A stretch of DNA of 64,000 bases, from the NCBI GenBank assembly GCA_947179155.2, contig OX359265.1, positions 7,947,477 to 8,011,476 of the forward strand. The letters run 5' to 3'. The notes under the pieces were generated by a model. That model made no database searches. It was given only the letters and a program-made list of their open reading frames with translations, and had not been told where the DNA came from. This DNA comes from Hedera helix. Its lineage: Eukaryota; Streptophyta; Magnoliopsida; Apiales; Araliaceae. Of this stretch, positions 46,885 to 59,680 are shown in pieces. Numbering within the stretch: the first letter of the stretch is position 1; the number at the start of each line of letters is the position of its first letter. The position numbers were made by a program, and so were the translations under genes.

Positions 46885-49774
46885 TTGAAAAACTGCGCGT
46901 CGTTCATTATTCTTCAAAAATCAAAAACCTTAACCTCTCTATCTCTCTCTCAAAAATCCAGAACCCTAAAGTGTCAATACTTAGTTAAATCATTCTTCCA
47001 GGTTCAGAAAAACAATCAAATGACGCATGCTCAAGTCATTTCTGGAAACGAACTAAACTTTGAAGCCTTCATAACAGTAGATAAACAATATCGGAGGATA
47101 ATCCATTTGCTAGAAAGGGTTGGCCTTCGAGAAGCCCTGGGAAAAAACACAAGAGTCCTATCAAAGCTGGTTCGAGAATTCTATACGAATGGAACCTATG
47201 TAAATGGAACCCTAACCACCATGGTTAGAGGGGTTCAGTTCAACCCCACCTCTGAAGAAATAAATCTAGCCCTAGGTTTCAAGCATGGAGGTCTCACGCC
47301 TCTTAATATGGTGAGCACAGAAAAGGGCTTGAGAAGGATGCACCACAAAAAGAATTCGGAGCTGAGAGGATTGAAGAAGAAAGAATTTCCTCAGAAGTAT
47401 TAGTTTCTGGCTGACATCATTGGAAAGTGCCTCATCTGCAAGGACTCTGCTCATGACTCTGTCAACGAGATCCAACTAAAGATAATGACATCCATAGTAA
47501 AGAAGATGAATATCAACTTTGGCTCCTTACTAGTTGAATGGATTGGGAACTGGATCCAAAATGCAAAAAAGGTGAAGGGTGTCAGAAAAATGCCGTATTA
47601 GAGATTCATAAGCATTCTACTTCAATCTGTTTTAGGGGATAAGATTGAGCACACAGAATGAGAAATCCTCAATGCTAATAAGGGGATGACCCAGAGACTG
47701 TTCGAAAACTGGAAAAGAAACCCAGTTGAGAATAGAAAACTATCCCGATCTGGGGATAGTGAAGGAACACAAAGTGGAATTGGGCCCTCACAAATGAAGA
47801 TGTTGTCTACAGAAGCAGAGTCTCAGGAGGTCAGCAGACTATCTCCTGGTCTGATCAGAAAGAGGAAAGGAAAGAAAGCCCTTGAGATCCAAAGACGTCA
47901 ATGATCATCAAATGAAGCCTCTGACGTTGCTCCTAAGGAGAAGGCTGACACGGAGGATGAAAAATTAGATCAGCAGAGGGAAACTCACAGCAAGGATAAG
48001 GCTGAGGAGGTTACTTCAAAAGAGCCAAGACCAAAGAGAAGAAGGCTAATGAAATTAGCTGAAAAAGGCTCGGTAGCTGAGGGGGAACTACATCAAAAAT
48101 CTGACAATACTCCAGTTGAGAGGGAGTCATTTGAAGCAGTTGAACCTATGGTTACTCAAACCGAGGGGAGCCATCAGTAGTTCCTGAGCCAGCAGATGCT
48201 CAGGCTGAGGGGGAGATTCAAGAAGACATTTCAATCCCTTCAGCCACAATGAATACTGATGAAGAGGATGACATCGAAATAGTGGCAGTTGGAAGAAATG
48301 AACAGAGGCACCTCAACTACAACTGCCTACTGAAGTTCTTGACACTGATGCCATTCCACTGAGCCTTGGTACACAATGCATGGATCAATTGTTCTGGACC
48401 TTCAAAGCATATCCCAACATGGTGATTCTGGCTCAAGGATACCCTTAAAACCTACACTTTGCCCAAAAACAAACTGATCTCAAACAACTCTTTTTCATCT
48501 TCAGTAGGGCAAAAGGTACACTTCATCCCTCTCACATTTATACAAAATCATACACCTGGCTAGACCTTCAATAAATTTGAGGAGCTATCTAATGTAAGCA
48601 CTGAAACAAGCTTTACATCCAACTCTACTCTAGTCGTAGAGTCCCCACATTCTACGGCTAATGGTCAAGGAAGCTTAAATGATTAAGACGTAGAGTGTCC
48701 TCAAGACTCTCCTCAAACCCCGCCTTCTACACACACAATGCCTCCTGCTCAACCTTTCTGACCTCCAAGACTTCTCCTCACATAAGAAAACATTCCTTCA
48801 ACCTCTGGTCATGAATACTTCCACATTCCAAGCTCCATGGCTGACCAGGGGCAAACAACTCAACTCCTCCAAGATATTCTGCAAAAGATATCTCTGCTTC
48901 CTACTACTGAGGGCTTAACGGACCTTACGGGCTATATGAAAGTAGAGATACAAAAAGATCTAGCATCCTCGTCCCACAACATTCAACAAAGAGTAAACAA
49001 TGTCGTTACTGCTGCCAACGATCTTTCTCAAAATTTGGGAAAATAATTCTCCACAAGATTGAAGCAGTTAACGACAACTGTTTCTGAACATCTCGAGGAA
49101 ATGGACAAAAAGTTTATGGAAGCAATGGCCAATCATCAGAAGTCCATCAACGTTTTTCAACAAACCAATGCTTAATCTATAGCTCTTCTCGCTGATCAGA
49201 TCTTTAAAATGAAGCAATCCCTCAGAGAACAAGCTCACCGATCAGATACAACTCTATCAGTGGTCGAGCAGAAACAAATCCTAGTTGAAGAACGACTTCA
49301 AGATCATCGCAATGATGTAGCTGCCACCCAAACTCAACTTCAAGAACTTATTTAGGGTGTGTAGGAGCTATCGGCTGAGGTGACCAACATTAATGATGTC
49401 AACAAGGGGGAGAAGAGGAAGAACATAGAACAAAGCAGCAGAAGAGGAAGAGCACCTCAAGGGATGAGATTGGTTCAAACGACCATTCAACCTCCTAGGT
49501 TTGAAGCAGTACCAATTATCAGAGACAAGACTTAACTGCGAGACCACTTGTACCAAGTGGTCAAGGATAATCCTTTTCTGTGGGACCATCTAGCTCTCAA
49601 GCATGGCTCCAAGTGAAAGAAGAAGAAGCTACGCAAAGGGAAGAAATTGAACTAAAAAGAGCAGAAGAGGAAAGGAGAGCACTCTTCAGGCAAATGCAGG
49701 AAGATGAGAGAATAAGGTCTCCTAAGCAAAGGCATGAAGATGAAAGAAGGACACCTACCAGTAGAAGGAGATAA
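46885..49774 (+). pseudogene. Post-pol region of element D (env-like position), degraded
   Basis: A frame from about 46885 to 47403 includes FEAFITVDKQYRRIIHLLER, LVREFYTNGTYVNG and VRGVQFNPTSEEINLALGF. This resembles the 'putative plant transposon protein' domain (Pfam Transposase_32) as I know it. A TAG follows at 47401-47403, and later pieces (47686-47904, 48837-49046, 49580-49774) are Lys/Glu-rich or coiled-coil-like. The position, between pol and the 3' LTR, is where SIRE-type elements carry an env-like ORF. I see no signal peptide or membrane segment, so an envelope role is not supported. It is broken and not functional. Confidence 0.6.
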
Positions 49775-49965
49775 GATTTTCTTTATTTTATTTTATGTAA
49801 TTTATTTACACTCATTATTCAACTAACTATACATCAATAAAATTCATATTTTTTCATTAGAGAATACAGCTGCTAACTGTATGTTAGTCATTCACTTACT
49901 TATATGCATTTGCGAAATTAAATTGTTCAAATTACGTTATGCTATTTATGTTGTCATCATCAAAT

Positions 49966-49975
49966 ATGGGGAGAT
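49966..49975 (+). other. Polypurine tract of element D
   Basis: ATGGGGAGAT lies directly before the 3' LTR start, the usual form for this copia group. Confidence 0.8.
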
Positions 49976-51451
49976 TGTTGAACATTGTATGTTTTATTTG
50001 ATGATAAGATCTAAGGTGCTAAATGCATTCAATAGTAGAGTTGTAAAGTCCTTTGGTTGTGTATGATGTACAAGGACTTAGTTAGATAAGATCAAAACTG
50101 TTAGGTTGATCTTTTGGATATGAATGTATTGAGTTGTAAAGTCCTTTGATTATTTATGATGTACAAGGACTTAGTTAGATAGGATCAAATCTGTTAGGTT
50201 GATCTTGTGCTATACCTGTTTAGTCTGATCGTAGAGTGGACTCTACGACTTCTCACAAAGAAGACTCAACGACTAAGTCTGTTCGTAGAGTGGACTCTAC
50301 GATCAAGGAAGAAGCCCAAGCATAGAATGAACTCTACGACCAATAGAGTAGCCGTAGAGTAAAACTCTATCGTAGAATTAAGCTAACAAGAGACATGTAA
50401 GCAACACTACGATCAAAAATCTAAAAATTTTGATGACTCTTCTTTTGTCCTATAAGACAGAAGCAACTTCGTCAAAAAGAACAATGTGCTTCAATGTGTT
50501 AGACAAACCTCTGCCAAGAGCCAAAAGTCAGAAATATCAGAAGACTGATCAAAGCGTCCTATGCAACAGAGAGAAGACTTTCAAGGCAGTAAAGTCAGAA
50601 GATGGTGTCCCATCAACCATATTTCTATGGAGGACCAAACGACTCTATGCAAGTTGGTAGAAACCTATGACTGTCATGTCTTGTCCTAAGGAAAAAGGAA
50701 AGACATTTTTGGACAATATTTGCAGGTCAACCAATTTCTCGTCAGAGCATTAATGAACCAAATGAATATAATATTCAACAGTTCTACATTGTGAGGTAAC
50801 GGACAAAAATTAAAGAAAAGAGCAGATTTCAAAAGGGAAGAAATCAAAAGCTTCTATAAGAGAAGCCCTCATTCAATATTAAAAAAAAACGGTATTACAC
50901 AAGAAAGAAAGAAATTCGCAAGAGTTCAAAAAGATCAAACTGAAAGGAATCTTGTCTCGCTACTATGTTCTTCAGAAACTTATGCTAAACACAACTTAGT
51001 AGTACACCAAAACCATCACTACTCACGATAAGAGTTCTTAGTGAACTAGAGTATCCAAGTCTACTGGACTTGAAGAGTTCATAGTGAACTAGAGTTCCAA
51101 GACTGCTGGTCTTGAAGGAATCTTAGTGATTCAAAAAGTGTAATAGTATCCTTAGTGGATTTGCTGCTCAAGGAGCAGAACAGTGGAGTAGGAGTCTTGT
51201 GAACTCTGAACCACTTAAAATCTAGTGTCTTTCATCTCGTGTTTATTAACTGCTATAACTGCTATATCTGCTTGTTGAATTATTACATTAACATTTTAAA
51301 GAAGGGGTAACTAAATCATATTCCGATATGCTAAACTATCTGATTAATAATTCATTCTTTCTTAAAAACCAAAATAAGGAATTTTTTTTAAAGAATTTAT
51401 TTAACCCCCCCCCCCCCTTTTAGATATCTTTTATGTCATTGGGAACTAACA
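49976..51451 (+). repeat. 3' LTR of copia element D (1476 bp)
   Basis: Pairs with 39631-41115. It ends AACTAACA before CTGCC. It has a run of about 13 C near 51406 where the 5' LTR has CCCCCTC. Six exact CGTAGAG/CTCTACG motifs lie at 50230-50360. Confidence 0.93.
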
Positions 51452-53168
51452 CTGCCCTATCTAAATTTTGGCAACTAATTTTATTTATAATTTCAAATAT
51501 TCTGGTCCACATTTTTGCTTGGTAGTTTTAGTTCTCAGCTTCACTATAAAAGGTCCAAATGTCTTTTGATTTGCTGTTCAAATTACTAAGTGTTTGCATT
51601 TAAGAATAAACCACCTAACATCTTTTAATTTGGATGATCAATGATACTCTACTGGTTAGTTATGAAGTAGGAAAATGTTAAATAAATCCGCAAAACTCTC
51701 TAAGTTCTTCAGAAACTTATGCTAAACACAACTTAGTAGTACACCAAAACCATCACTACTAATGATAAGAGTTCTTAGTGAACTAGAGTATCCAAGTCTG
51801 CTGGACTTGAAGTGTTCTTAGTGAACTAGAGTTTCAAGACTGCTGGTCTTGAAGGAATCTTAGTAATTCGAAAAGTGTAATAGTATTCTTAGTGGATTTG
51901 CTACTCAAGGAGCAGAACAGTGGAGTAGGAGTCTTGTGAACTCTGAACCACTTAAAATCTGGTGTCTTTCATCTTGTGTTTATTAACTGCTATAACTGCT
52001 ATATCTGCCTGTTGAATTATTACATTAACATTTTAAAGAAGGGGTAACTAAATCATATTCCGCTATGCTAAACTATCTGATTAATAATTCATTCTTTCTT
52101 AAAAACAAAAATAAAAAAAAAGTTTTAAAGAATCTATTCAACCCCTCCTTATAGATATCTTTCGTGTCATGGGGAACTAACACTGCCTTATCTAAATTTT
52201 GGCAACTAATTTTATTTATAATTTCAAATATTCTGGTCCACATTCTTGCTTGGTAGCTTTAGTTCTCAACTTCACTATAAAAGGTCCAAATGTCTTTTGA
52301 TTTGCTATTCGAATTACTAAGTGTTTGCATTTAAGAATAAACCACCTAACATCTTTTAATTTGGATGATCAATGACTCTACTGGTTAGTTATGAAGTAGG
52401 AAAATGTTAAATAAATCCGCAAAACTCTCTAAGTTCTTCAGAAACTTATGCTAAACACAACTTAGTAGTACACCAAAACCATCACTACTAATGATAAGAG
52501 TTCTTAGTGAATTAGAGTATCCAAGTCTGCTGGACTTGAAGTGTTCTTAGTGAACTAGAGTTTCAAGACTGCTGGTCTTGAAGGAATCTTAGTAATTCGA
52601 AAAGTGTAATAGTATTCTTAGTGGATTTGCTACTCAAGGAGCAGAACAGTGGAGTAGGAGTCTTGTGAACTCTGAACCACTTAAAATCTGGTGTCTTTCA
52701 TCTTGTGTTTATTAACTGCTATAACTGCTATATCTGCCTGTTGAATTATTACATTAACATTTTAAAGAAGGGGTAATTAAATCATATTCCGCTGTGTTAA
52801 ACTATCTGATTAATAATTCATTCTTTCTTAAAAACCAAAATAAGGAAAAAGTTTTAAAGAATCTATTCAACCTCCCCCCCCCCCCTTCTAGATATCTTTC
52901 GTGTCATTGGGAACTAACACTGCCCTATCTAAATTTTGGCAACTAATTTTTTTTATAATTTCAAATATTCTGGTCCACATTCTTGCTTGGTAGCTTTAGT
53001 TCTCAGCTTCACTATAAAAAGTCCAAATGTCTTTTGATTTCCTGTTCGAATTACTAAGTGTTTGCATTTAAGAATAAACCACCTAACATCTTTTAATTTG
53101 GATGATCAATGATACTCTACTGGTTAGTTATGAAGTAGGAAAATGTTAAATAAATCCGCAAAACTCTC
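50967..53168 (+). repeat. Tandem triplication of LTR tail plus flank (about 734 bp units)
   Basis: Each unit holds the last about 485 bp of the D LTR (from GTTCTTCAGAAAC) plus about 250 bp of the right flank (from CTGCCxTATCTAAATTTTGG to AAAACTCTC). Units start at 50967, 51704 and 52433; LTR ends AACTAACA fall at 51451, 52182 and 52919. After the third unit the flank continues with TTATGTGGCAATG instead of TAAGTTCTTC. No gene lies in the units. Confidence 0.93.
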
Positions 53169-54554
53169 TTATGTGGCAATGATGGCACATTTTACCTCTT
53201 ATTATATCTATCTGTCCATTTCTAAGTGAGTCAGTGTTGTTGGCTTGTATGCACTATATGAACAAAATGCAAGTGCAGGAATGTAATCTTTTGCATAAAA
53301 GCAACATTAAAAATAGGTACTTACTGACAAGGGAAAAAAAAAGAAGGCATAAAGTTTGGGAAGTCATAAATACAAAACTCAGAGTGGCAGATCAAAAGTA
53401 AAAAAGTTCAGCTAGGTAATGACTAATAAAGTTTCACGGTAAATGGAGCAAGAGCAACACCAGTTGGCTGCTCAGTAAGCAACACTGCATAGAGTGACTG
53501 TTAAATTTTCCCGTAATTAAACTGACCAATTTTAAGACTTCTCACCTTATATCAAAAGCTGCCTTAGTTGAGATATTTAGCTGTTGGCTGAGACTTGTCT
53601 TGATGATTTTTGGGACTTTGTGGAATCCTTAGATTTTACTAGCAACAAGGAGTTTGAATCATACATTTATACATTGCAATCAATTTTTTTAATCTTCTCT
53701 GATATTTATTAATGAGGTCATTGTCTGATGAAATCATTATGTGGAAATTTTCAACCAGAAATTATTATGTTCTCGACTCTTCATCCACTAGTTTGGCTGA
53801 TAATGCATCAAGATTCTTATGATCTTTCCATCCACTTGCGGTCATTTCTAGATTATATTTCACATGAGTGTGATTTTAGTTCACTTGTCTTCATGATCAA
53901 GTATTTTCTTTATGGAGGCAAAATTACATAATTTCATTGTGTGAAGTCACTTTGTTATAATTATTGATAACATACTAACATGATGCATGAATTTGGAGGA
54001 CCTTATTGGTCTATTTGCGCTGCATTGGAGCCAATTTTGGGAACTACTACTTCTCCTTGATAGTTATTGTTCCTCCAGGAAGCAATTCTTTTGAAGTACT
54101 CAATTTTTTATCCTACATTATCTCCCAGAAATGTGGCTTTAATTGATTGCTAGGGAAATTTGAGAGAATCTTCCTTTTTAATGGAAATTGCACCACGCCC
54201 AATATATTATTTCTAGACATAACAAAAATTTATCTCGATAATGGTTTTCATGTTTTCCAATTTGCGAGTGGTATATCTGCTTGTTGCTTTGTACATTCAC
54301 ACTTTCCCGTGTTTTAACTTAGGATAAGTGTGATCTATTATTTTTGAATACTTGATTAGCTTAATAGTTTTAGCTCAATGAAGCAGAGCCATGGCACAGG
54401 ACTAGCTAGGTTACTTCCATTTGGTCCTATTCTAGCATGTACAAGGTAATGAGTTGTCAATTGTCGTGATCTTTATGACTGTCTAAAAGAGTACAAGACA
54501 CTCTACACTATTTTATAAAACTTATTTTCATCATTTCCTTTATTCTTTAAAGAG
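53169..54554. other. Non-coding flank, includes a diverged unit copy
   Basis: No supported gene. From about 54230 to 54510 it matches 57845-58070 with many differences (motifs TGGTTTTCATGTTTTC, AGGATAAGTGTGATCT, GCATGTACAAGG), so it is an old partial copy of the 3' half-unit seen at 57-62 kb. Confidence 0.6.
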
Positions 54555-54622
54555 AAAATTTAAAAGAGTCTATTCAACCATCTCCTTCTAGATCTCTTTC
54601 GTGCCTTTGAAAGTAAAGTAAC
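54555..54622 (+). repeat. Short fragment resembling the tail of an LTR of D type
   Basis: TCTATTCAACCATCTCCTTC and AGATCTCTTTCGTGCC resemble the end of the D LTR (TCTATTCAACCCCCTCTTC, AGATATCTTTCGTGTC). It ends in GTAACA directly at the left LTR of remnant E. It may be the last trace of another copia LTR. Confidence 0.5.
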
Positions 54623-56965
54623 AAATTCTCCAAGAGAAAATGCAATATTATTATTAACTGAATTGAATTGAACTGATTACATAATAAGTCTCAAGACAAC
54701 ATATATTTATAGATCTAGGTACTCTCCTAATCTACTTTCAAAAGGATAATAAATCTATATCTATTGGATTTCCTAAATAAGAAATAAAAATACATCAAAT
54801 AAACTAAAACTCCACAAATAATAAAATACATGGAAATCCTAATTTTCATTGTTATTTTTCATTGCATCAGACTCTTTTTCTTAGAAAAATTTCTTCTTCA
54901 AATTTCAAAGCAAACGAGTATCAAGAATCATGAACAAATCTTCAATCTTCGCAGGATCAAAACTCCATTTATTTTCTTCTCAAAGAATAATCCTGAAAAT
55001 AAGTAAGAGAATACCAATATCTTCCAATTTACTTACATGATAAAGAAATTTTGAGGAATAACAAAATCAATAGTTTTAATGCTCTTGAACACCAAAACAA
55101 TCTCATAACCAATTTTGTTTGTTGTAGTACTATCCACATCCATAGTATCATCGTCCTTAGATTTTGTAACATCTTCTATATTTTTTTCAATAATAGGTAA
55201 CTCTTTAAGAACTTAAGATACTTCAACAATACTAGTAGTTTCAATCTCAAATTTACTTTGCTCCCAAACAAAACTCTTGAAGCTATGCAATTGGGTTTTC
55301 AATAACTTTAACATTTGCTTTGGATTCTTCCTTTGAGTATTAGATGTTTTTTAGGGTATCAATAGATATATTCAACTAACAATTTGTAACACTAGTTTTC
55401 AACTCTTGAAAAACTTTTGTTGCCTTAATAGGTCGCACATATAATATTGTATGGAGGTAGACATGTTGAATAATGTGTTTTGAAATTCTTGTAAAAAAAT
55501 TTGGCATTTAAACAAAAGGTGAACATGAAACTCTTGATAATGTCTCACAAATTTCGCAACCCCCTGATCCAATTTACAATGAATGTACGTGCCATGTTGC
55601 CAATAATATTCAGAAAACAATAAATTTTTCATGTCTTTCCAATAAAAAAAATAATTCTCATACCATTATGCGATCTCACAAACTCCATTTGAGTCTAACT
55701 TTTAGTTTTATACTCAACAAGTTTATCTTCTATCAACTTCACCTTATTTTCTTCACAGATATTATAAAAAAAACACTTCTCAATATCAAACAACCAATGA
55801 AGAAAACAATGTGTCACACCCTTCATCAAAATAAGAAATATTATCATAGAATGGAACGTGCATGAAATCCCTACTTGGTTTCCTTGTATTTATGAAAATA
55901 AAATTCAGAAGTCAACCAAATAAAATATTTCTAGTATATATAAGCTTATGCAAGTATTTAAAACTTGAGGGTTGAAGAAATAATCTAAAAATAACTAAGA
56001 GGTAGCAAATTAAACTTTGCCAAAATTAGACCAAATCAGTAGGTTGACTCTTTTTCTCCTTCCTTAGGCTATGATTTATGGGACAGTCCACCTTGGGCAA
56101 AGGAGTTTATGAGGCCATCCTCACCTCGGAGATAAGAGATTTTTCTTTTCGGGAGAGTCAGCAAGAAGCTTAAGATCTCATTTGTGATCTTCTTCTTAGC
56201 GAACCTAATCCCAAGTTAAAATTTCTTATTGAGTTATCCTTTTTTAAAAAAAATATTCAAGAAAGCTTCCAATATTAATGTCACTCGATGTTGTTGGCGC
56301 GTTTGAAAGGCTTGAACATCTGCAGCGCTTGCTGTTTTTCACTTGAATCAAGGATGACAACTTTTTTTTTTGAACAAAAGATGGACAAAAACTATACTCC
56401 CGATTTAGGTAAAATCCATCATGAGTTACACAGTTGTCGGCTCTAGAATTTAATTTTCACAAAAAAGTAAAAATTTCTCTATATAACAAAAAAGATTTTA
56501 CTCTATTTGCTTTTTCAATCATGATCAATGAATACAGTTATTTAAATTTTGATGCCAATTGACCCAGCGGAATAATAGTTAAATTGTAATGCTATGACAC
56601 AAATGTGATAAATTCTTGTACACAAGGAAAAATAATGAATTCTCCAAGAAAAAATGCAATGTTATTATGAATTGAATTGAATTGATTACATAATAAGTCT
56701 CGATACAGTCTATATTTATAGGTTTAGGTTATCTCCTAACCTACTTTAAACAGAGTAATAAATAATTTTCCTAATTTACTTTGAAAAGGATAATAAAATT
56801 ATTAATTAATTTTTCTATGACTAGTTGAAAACTATTAAAATATACTAAATCTAAATCTACTGAATTTCCTAAATATAAAATAAAAATATATCAAACAAAC
56901 AAAATTTTTATAAATAATAAAATATATAAAAATCTTAATTTTTATTATTATTTTCCGCTGCATCA
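54622..56965 (-). mobile_element. Degraded LTR element E without recognisable pol
   Basis: Direct repeats of an LTR flank about 1.7 kb: right LTR 56560-56965 (406 bp, TGACCC to TGCATCA), and left LTR 54622-54869, lacking about the first 75 bp. On the minus strand the right LTR starts TGATGCAGCGG, and the text after its end (ATTGGCATCAAAA) is a plausible decayed Met primer site. An A/G-rich stretch next to 54869 could be the polypurine tract. The interior has only short open frames; one (55399-55632, minus) is unplaced. It is either a deletion derivative or a non-autonomous element. Confidence 0.6.
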
Positions 56966-56995
56966 TATATGTGGGTGTATGTTACTGAATGTAAT

Positions 56996-59269
56996 ATATG
57001 TGGGTGTATGTTACTGATTAACATTCTTGTGTTCATATCTAACTCATTACTTTTTGAGGAAATTGACACTATTGGTGTTCTTCCCAAAAGATGTAGATTG
57101 TTAATGAGATAACAAGAAGGGCTAAATTCTAAGCATCTTTACATGTCAACCACAAATTAATTGTACAAATTTCTTTAGAAATAATGGAATGATAACATCA
57201 AACAAAATCAATTTTCACCTTAATCCATTAATGTCACTATCATAAACTTAACCAGTTTATTGTTTTTTGAACAAATCTTCATTTTCTTTTCTTTCTTTAA
57301 TGAACAGTGCAAGGGAAACCATTGCTTTCATTCATATATGTACACATAGATATATGGAAAGTCATGCATTTAAACCTATCAGCACTGTCCCCTAACAAAT
57401 TTAGTCCACTAATATCACTAATACTTCATCTTTATGGCATATAGATTTTGACAATTCGCCTTGACTATAATAATTGGACTTAACTACAGTAATCCGTCAT
57501 GGCATAAAATGGTGAGTCACCAATGATGCCACAAAGAGCTTAGCCACGTGTTAGTTGTTTACAGGTCCTCGCTACAGTTCCCATCTTGATACTGATAGAT
57601 GTTATCATTAGATTTTTTAATTTCTATTAATTGTTTTCTTACTTCTTGTCGCTTCTTTGATTAATTTGATATTTTATATATATTTCTTCATCAAGAACTT
57701 CTATATTAGTTACGAGCTTTATATTCCCAATTTGGATTCCCTAGCTACAGGCCTGACCTACCTAGTCACATAGTTTGAAAATGAACTATTTCTGTTAAAT
57801 AAGTTTACTTAGTGCTGGACATCACAGAAATTTATATCAATTATGGTTCTCACGTTTTCTAGTTTGCCACTGTTATATCTGCCTTGTGTTTTGTACATTT
57901 CAAACTTTTCCATGTTGTAACTCAGGATAAGTGTGATCTTCTCATATTTAGATAAGTTTTAACTCAAATAAGCAGTGCCATAAAATAGGGTTTACTAGGT
58001 TATGTTCATTACTTGCATGTACAAGGCAATGGGTTGTGAGGGTCTTTAATGACTGTTTACAAGAAACTCTTTAAATTATTTTTTGAACATTTTTATCATG
58101 ACCTTTAGTTGGATTTCTGACTTCGAATTCCATTGCTTGCTCACTGGAATGACATTCGTTTTCCTGTAATGTTGGCCACATTTTTTGTTAGAGGAGAAAT
58201 ATCTCCTAAGCACGGTTCTTTTGGAAGCTCATCTTTTGTCATTTACCATTTTGTTTGTAAAAAAGAGAAGACTTTTCAAACTCAATAATGATAACTTTTG
58301 GAATTCAATTCAAAGTCCTGGCTGCAAATTTTTGCATGACATATAGACTGTACTTTGATGGCAACAGGAAGTATTCTTCTAGGAAGACGAAAATCCGAGA
58401 TTATTCATTACCTGACAAACTGTTGTATCCCCCACACTGGATACTCCGATCCTCGGGACTGTTAGGGATTTTTCTCTATTTTATTTTAACTTGTGTGTTT
58501 TTAGTTATGTATGATTATTTTTGTTATTTTATGACTTCAAAACATTAAAGTTATATTGTTTGTTGGATTTTTATATTCAAATATTTAATAATAATATATG
58601 TCGAATCTTCCCGCATCTGAATCCCAGTATGACGTACCGTGTAAGTGCTTCTTAGGTATTCTTTTTCCTATGTTTCCCTAATTTATTTATGAGTTCTTTA
58701 TTCCGAAAGGTGTCTTCTTAATATTTTTATTAGATCTCAATCAAACTTATCATAGTTGTTGCTTTGTCACCAACTTGTTTACTGTTTTGAACACAATTTA
58801 TTACTTTCTTCTTCATAAAATTTTTCAGGATTTGAAACTTGGGCATCCAGAATGATGTAAATACCATCTTATGTTAACTTGTACTTCGCTTACATGTAAT
58901 TTTAATTGCCTTAATTTATTGCTAGTAGGAAAGCTACTTTAGCTAGATCCTCCCAAAAGTACAGACATTCCTTGTAAGGCTGAAATATTTTAGAGCTGAT
59001 ATTAATGGAGGTAATTTAATTTATATGCTTAATTTGACAGTACTCTGATGTTTTTGTTTGTTAAATAGGGTTTAAGTTCACGAGAATCTAGGATTTCCTT
59101 CTATCTTTTAAAACCTTGTTGACCTCATCTGTAAAATTGATACCCTCTTCTTATGGTCTAAAATCTCCCTTAGAAGTCAGATCTCATTACGTTAAAATAT
59201 TTATAAAAAAAGAAGAAGAATATTTACTTGGAATATTTTCGGTAGTGCAGTCTTCTTTTAATGATTGGA
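56996..59269. repeat. Repeat unit 1 of a diverged about 2.3-kb family
   Basis: Starts TATGTGGGTGTATGTTAC and runs through blocks shared in order with unit 2. Shared marks include AGCCACGTGTTAG (G-box core CACGTG), CTAAGCACGGTTCTTTTGG and ACTTGGGCATCCAGAATGAT. No long ORF. Some blocks look like exon plus intron borders, so this could be a decayed gene segment. Product unknown. Confidence 0.8.
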
Positions 59270-59680
59270 ATATGTGGGTGTATGTTACTAATTAACATTC
59301 TTGTGTTCATATCTAACTCATTACTTTTTGAGGAAATTGACACTTTTGGTGTTCTTCCCAAAAGATGTTGATTGTTATTGAGATAACAAGACGGACTAAA
59401 GTCGTAGCATCTTTACATGTCCACCACAAATTAATTGTACAAATTTCTTTAGAAATAATGGAACTATAAAATTCAACTTCAAATAAAATTAATTTTCACC
59501 TTAATCCATTGTCACTATCATAAACTTAACTGGTTTATCGTTTTTGAACAAATCTCCATTTTCTTTTCTTTCTTTAATGAACAGTGCAAGGGAAACCATT
59601 GCTTTCATTCGTATATGTACACATAGATATATGGAAAGCCATGCATTTAAATCTATCAAAACTGTCACCTAACAAATTTA

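Larger units (their letters stand above)
39631..51451 (+). mobile_element. Old Ty1/copia element D (SIRE/Maximus-like)
   Basis: Full structure: LTRs 39631-41115 and 49976-51451 (TGTTGAAC to AACTAACA), exact primer site TGGTATCAGAGC (41118-41129), gag, pol, an extra coding-like region after pol, and polypurine tract. Flanks ATGCC (39626-39630) and CTGCC (51452-51456) look like a target duplication with one mutation. The total of 11.8 kb, long internal region and post-pol region fit the SIRE/Maximus lineage (inference). Coding regions are broken by stops and frameshifts. Confidence 0.9.

Noticed and set aside
48837..49046. Separate 69-codon gene MADQGQTT...
   Set aside because: It lies in the decayed post-pol region of element D and is best read as a surviving piece of that frame.
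55399..55632. 77-codon minus-strand frame in remnant E as a gag gene
   Set aside because: Orientation fits the element, but no zinc knuckle or other motif supports Gag, so it was left unassigned.
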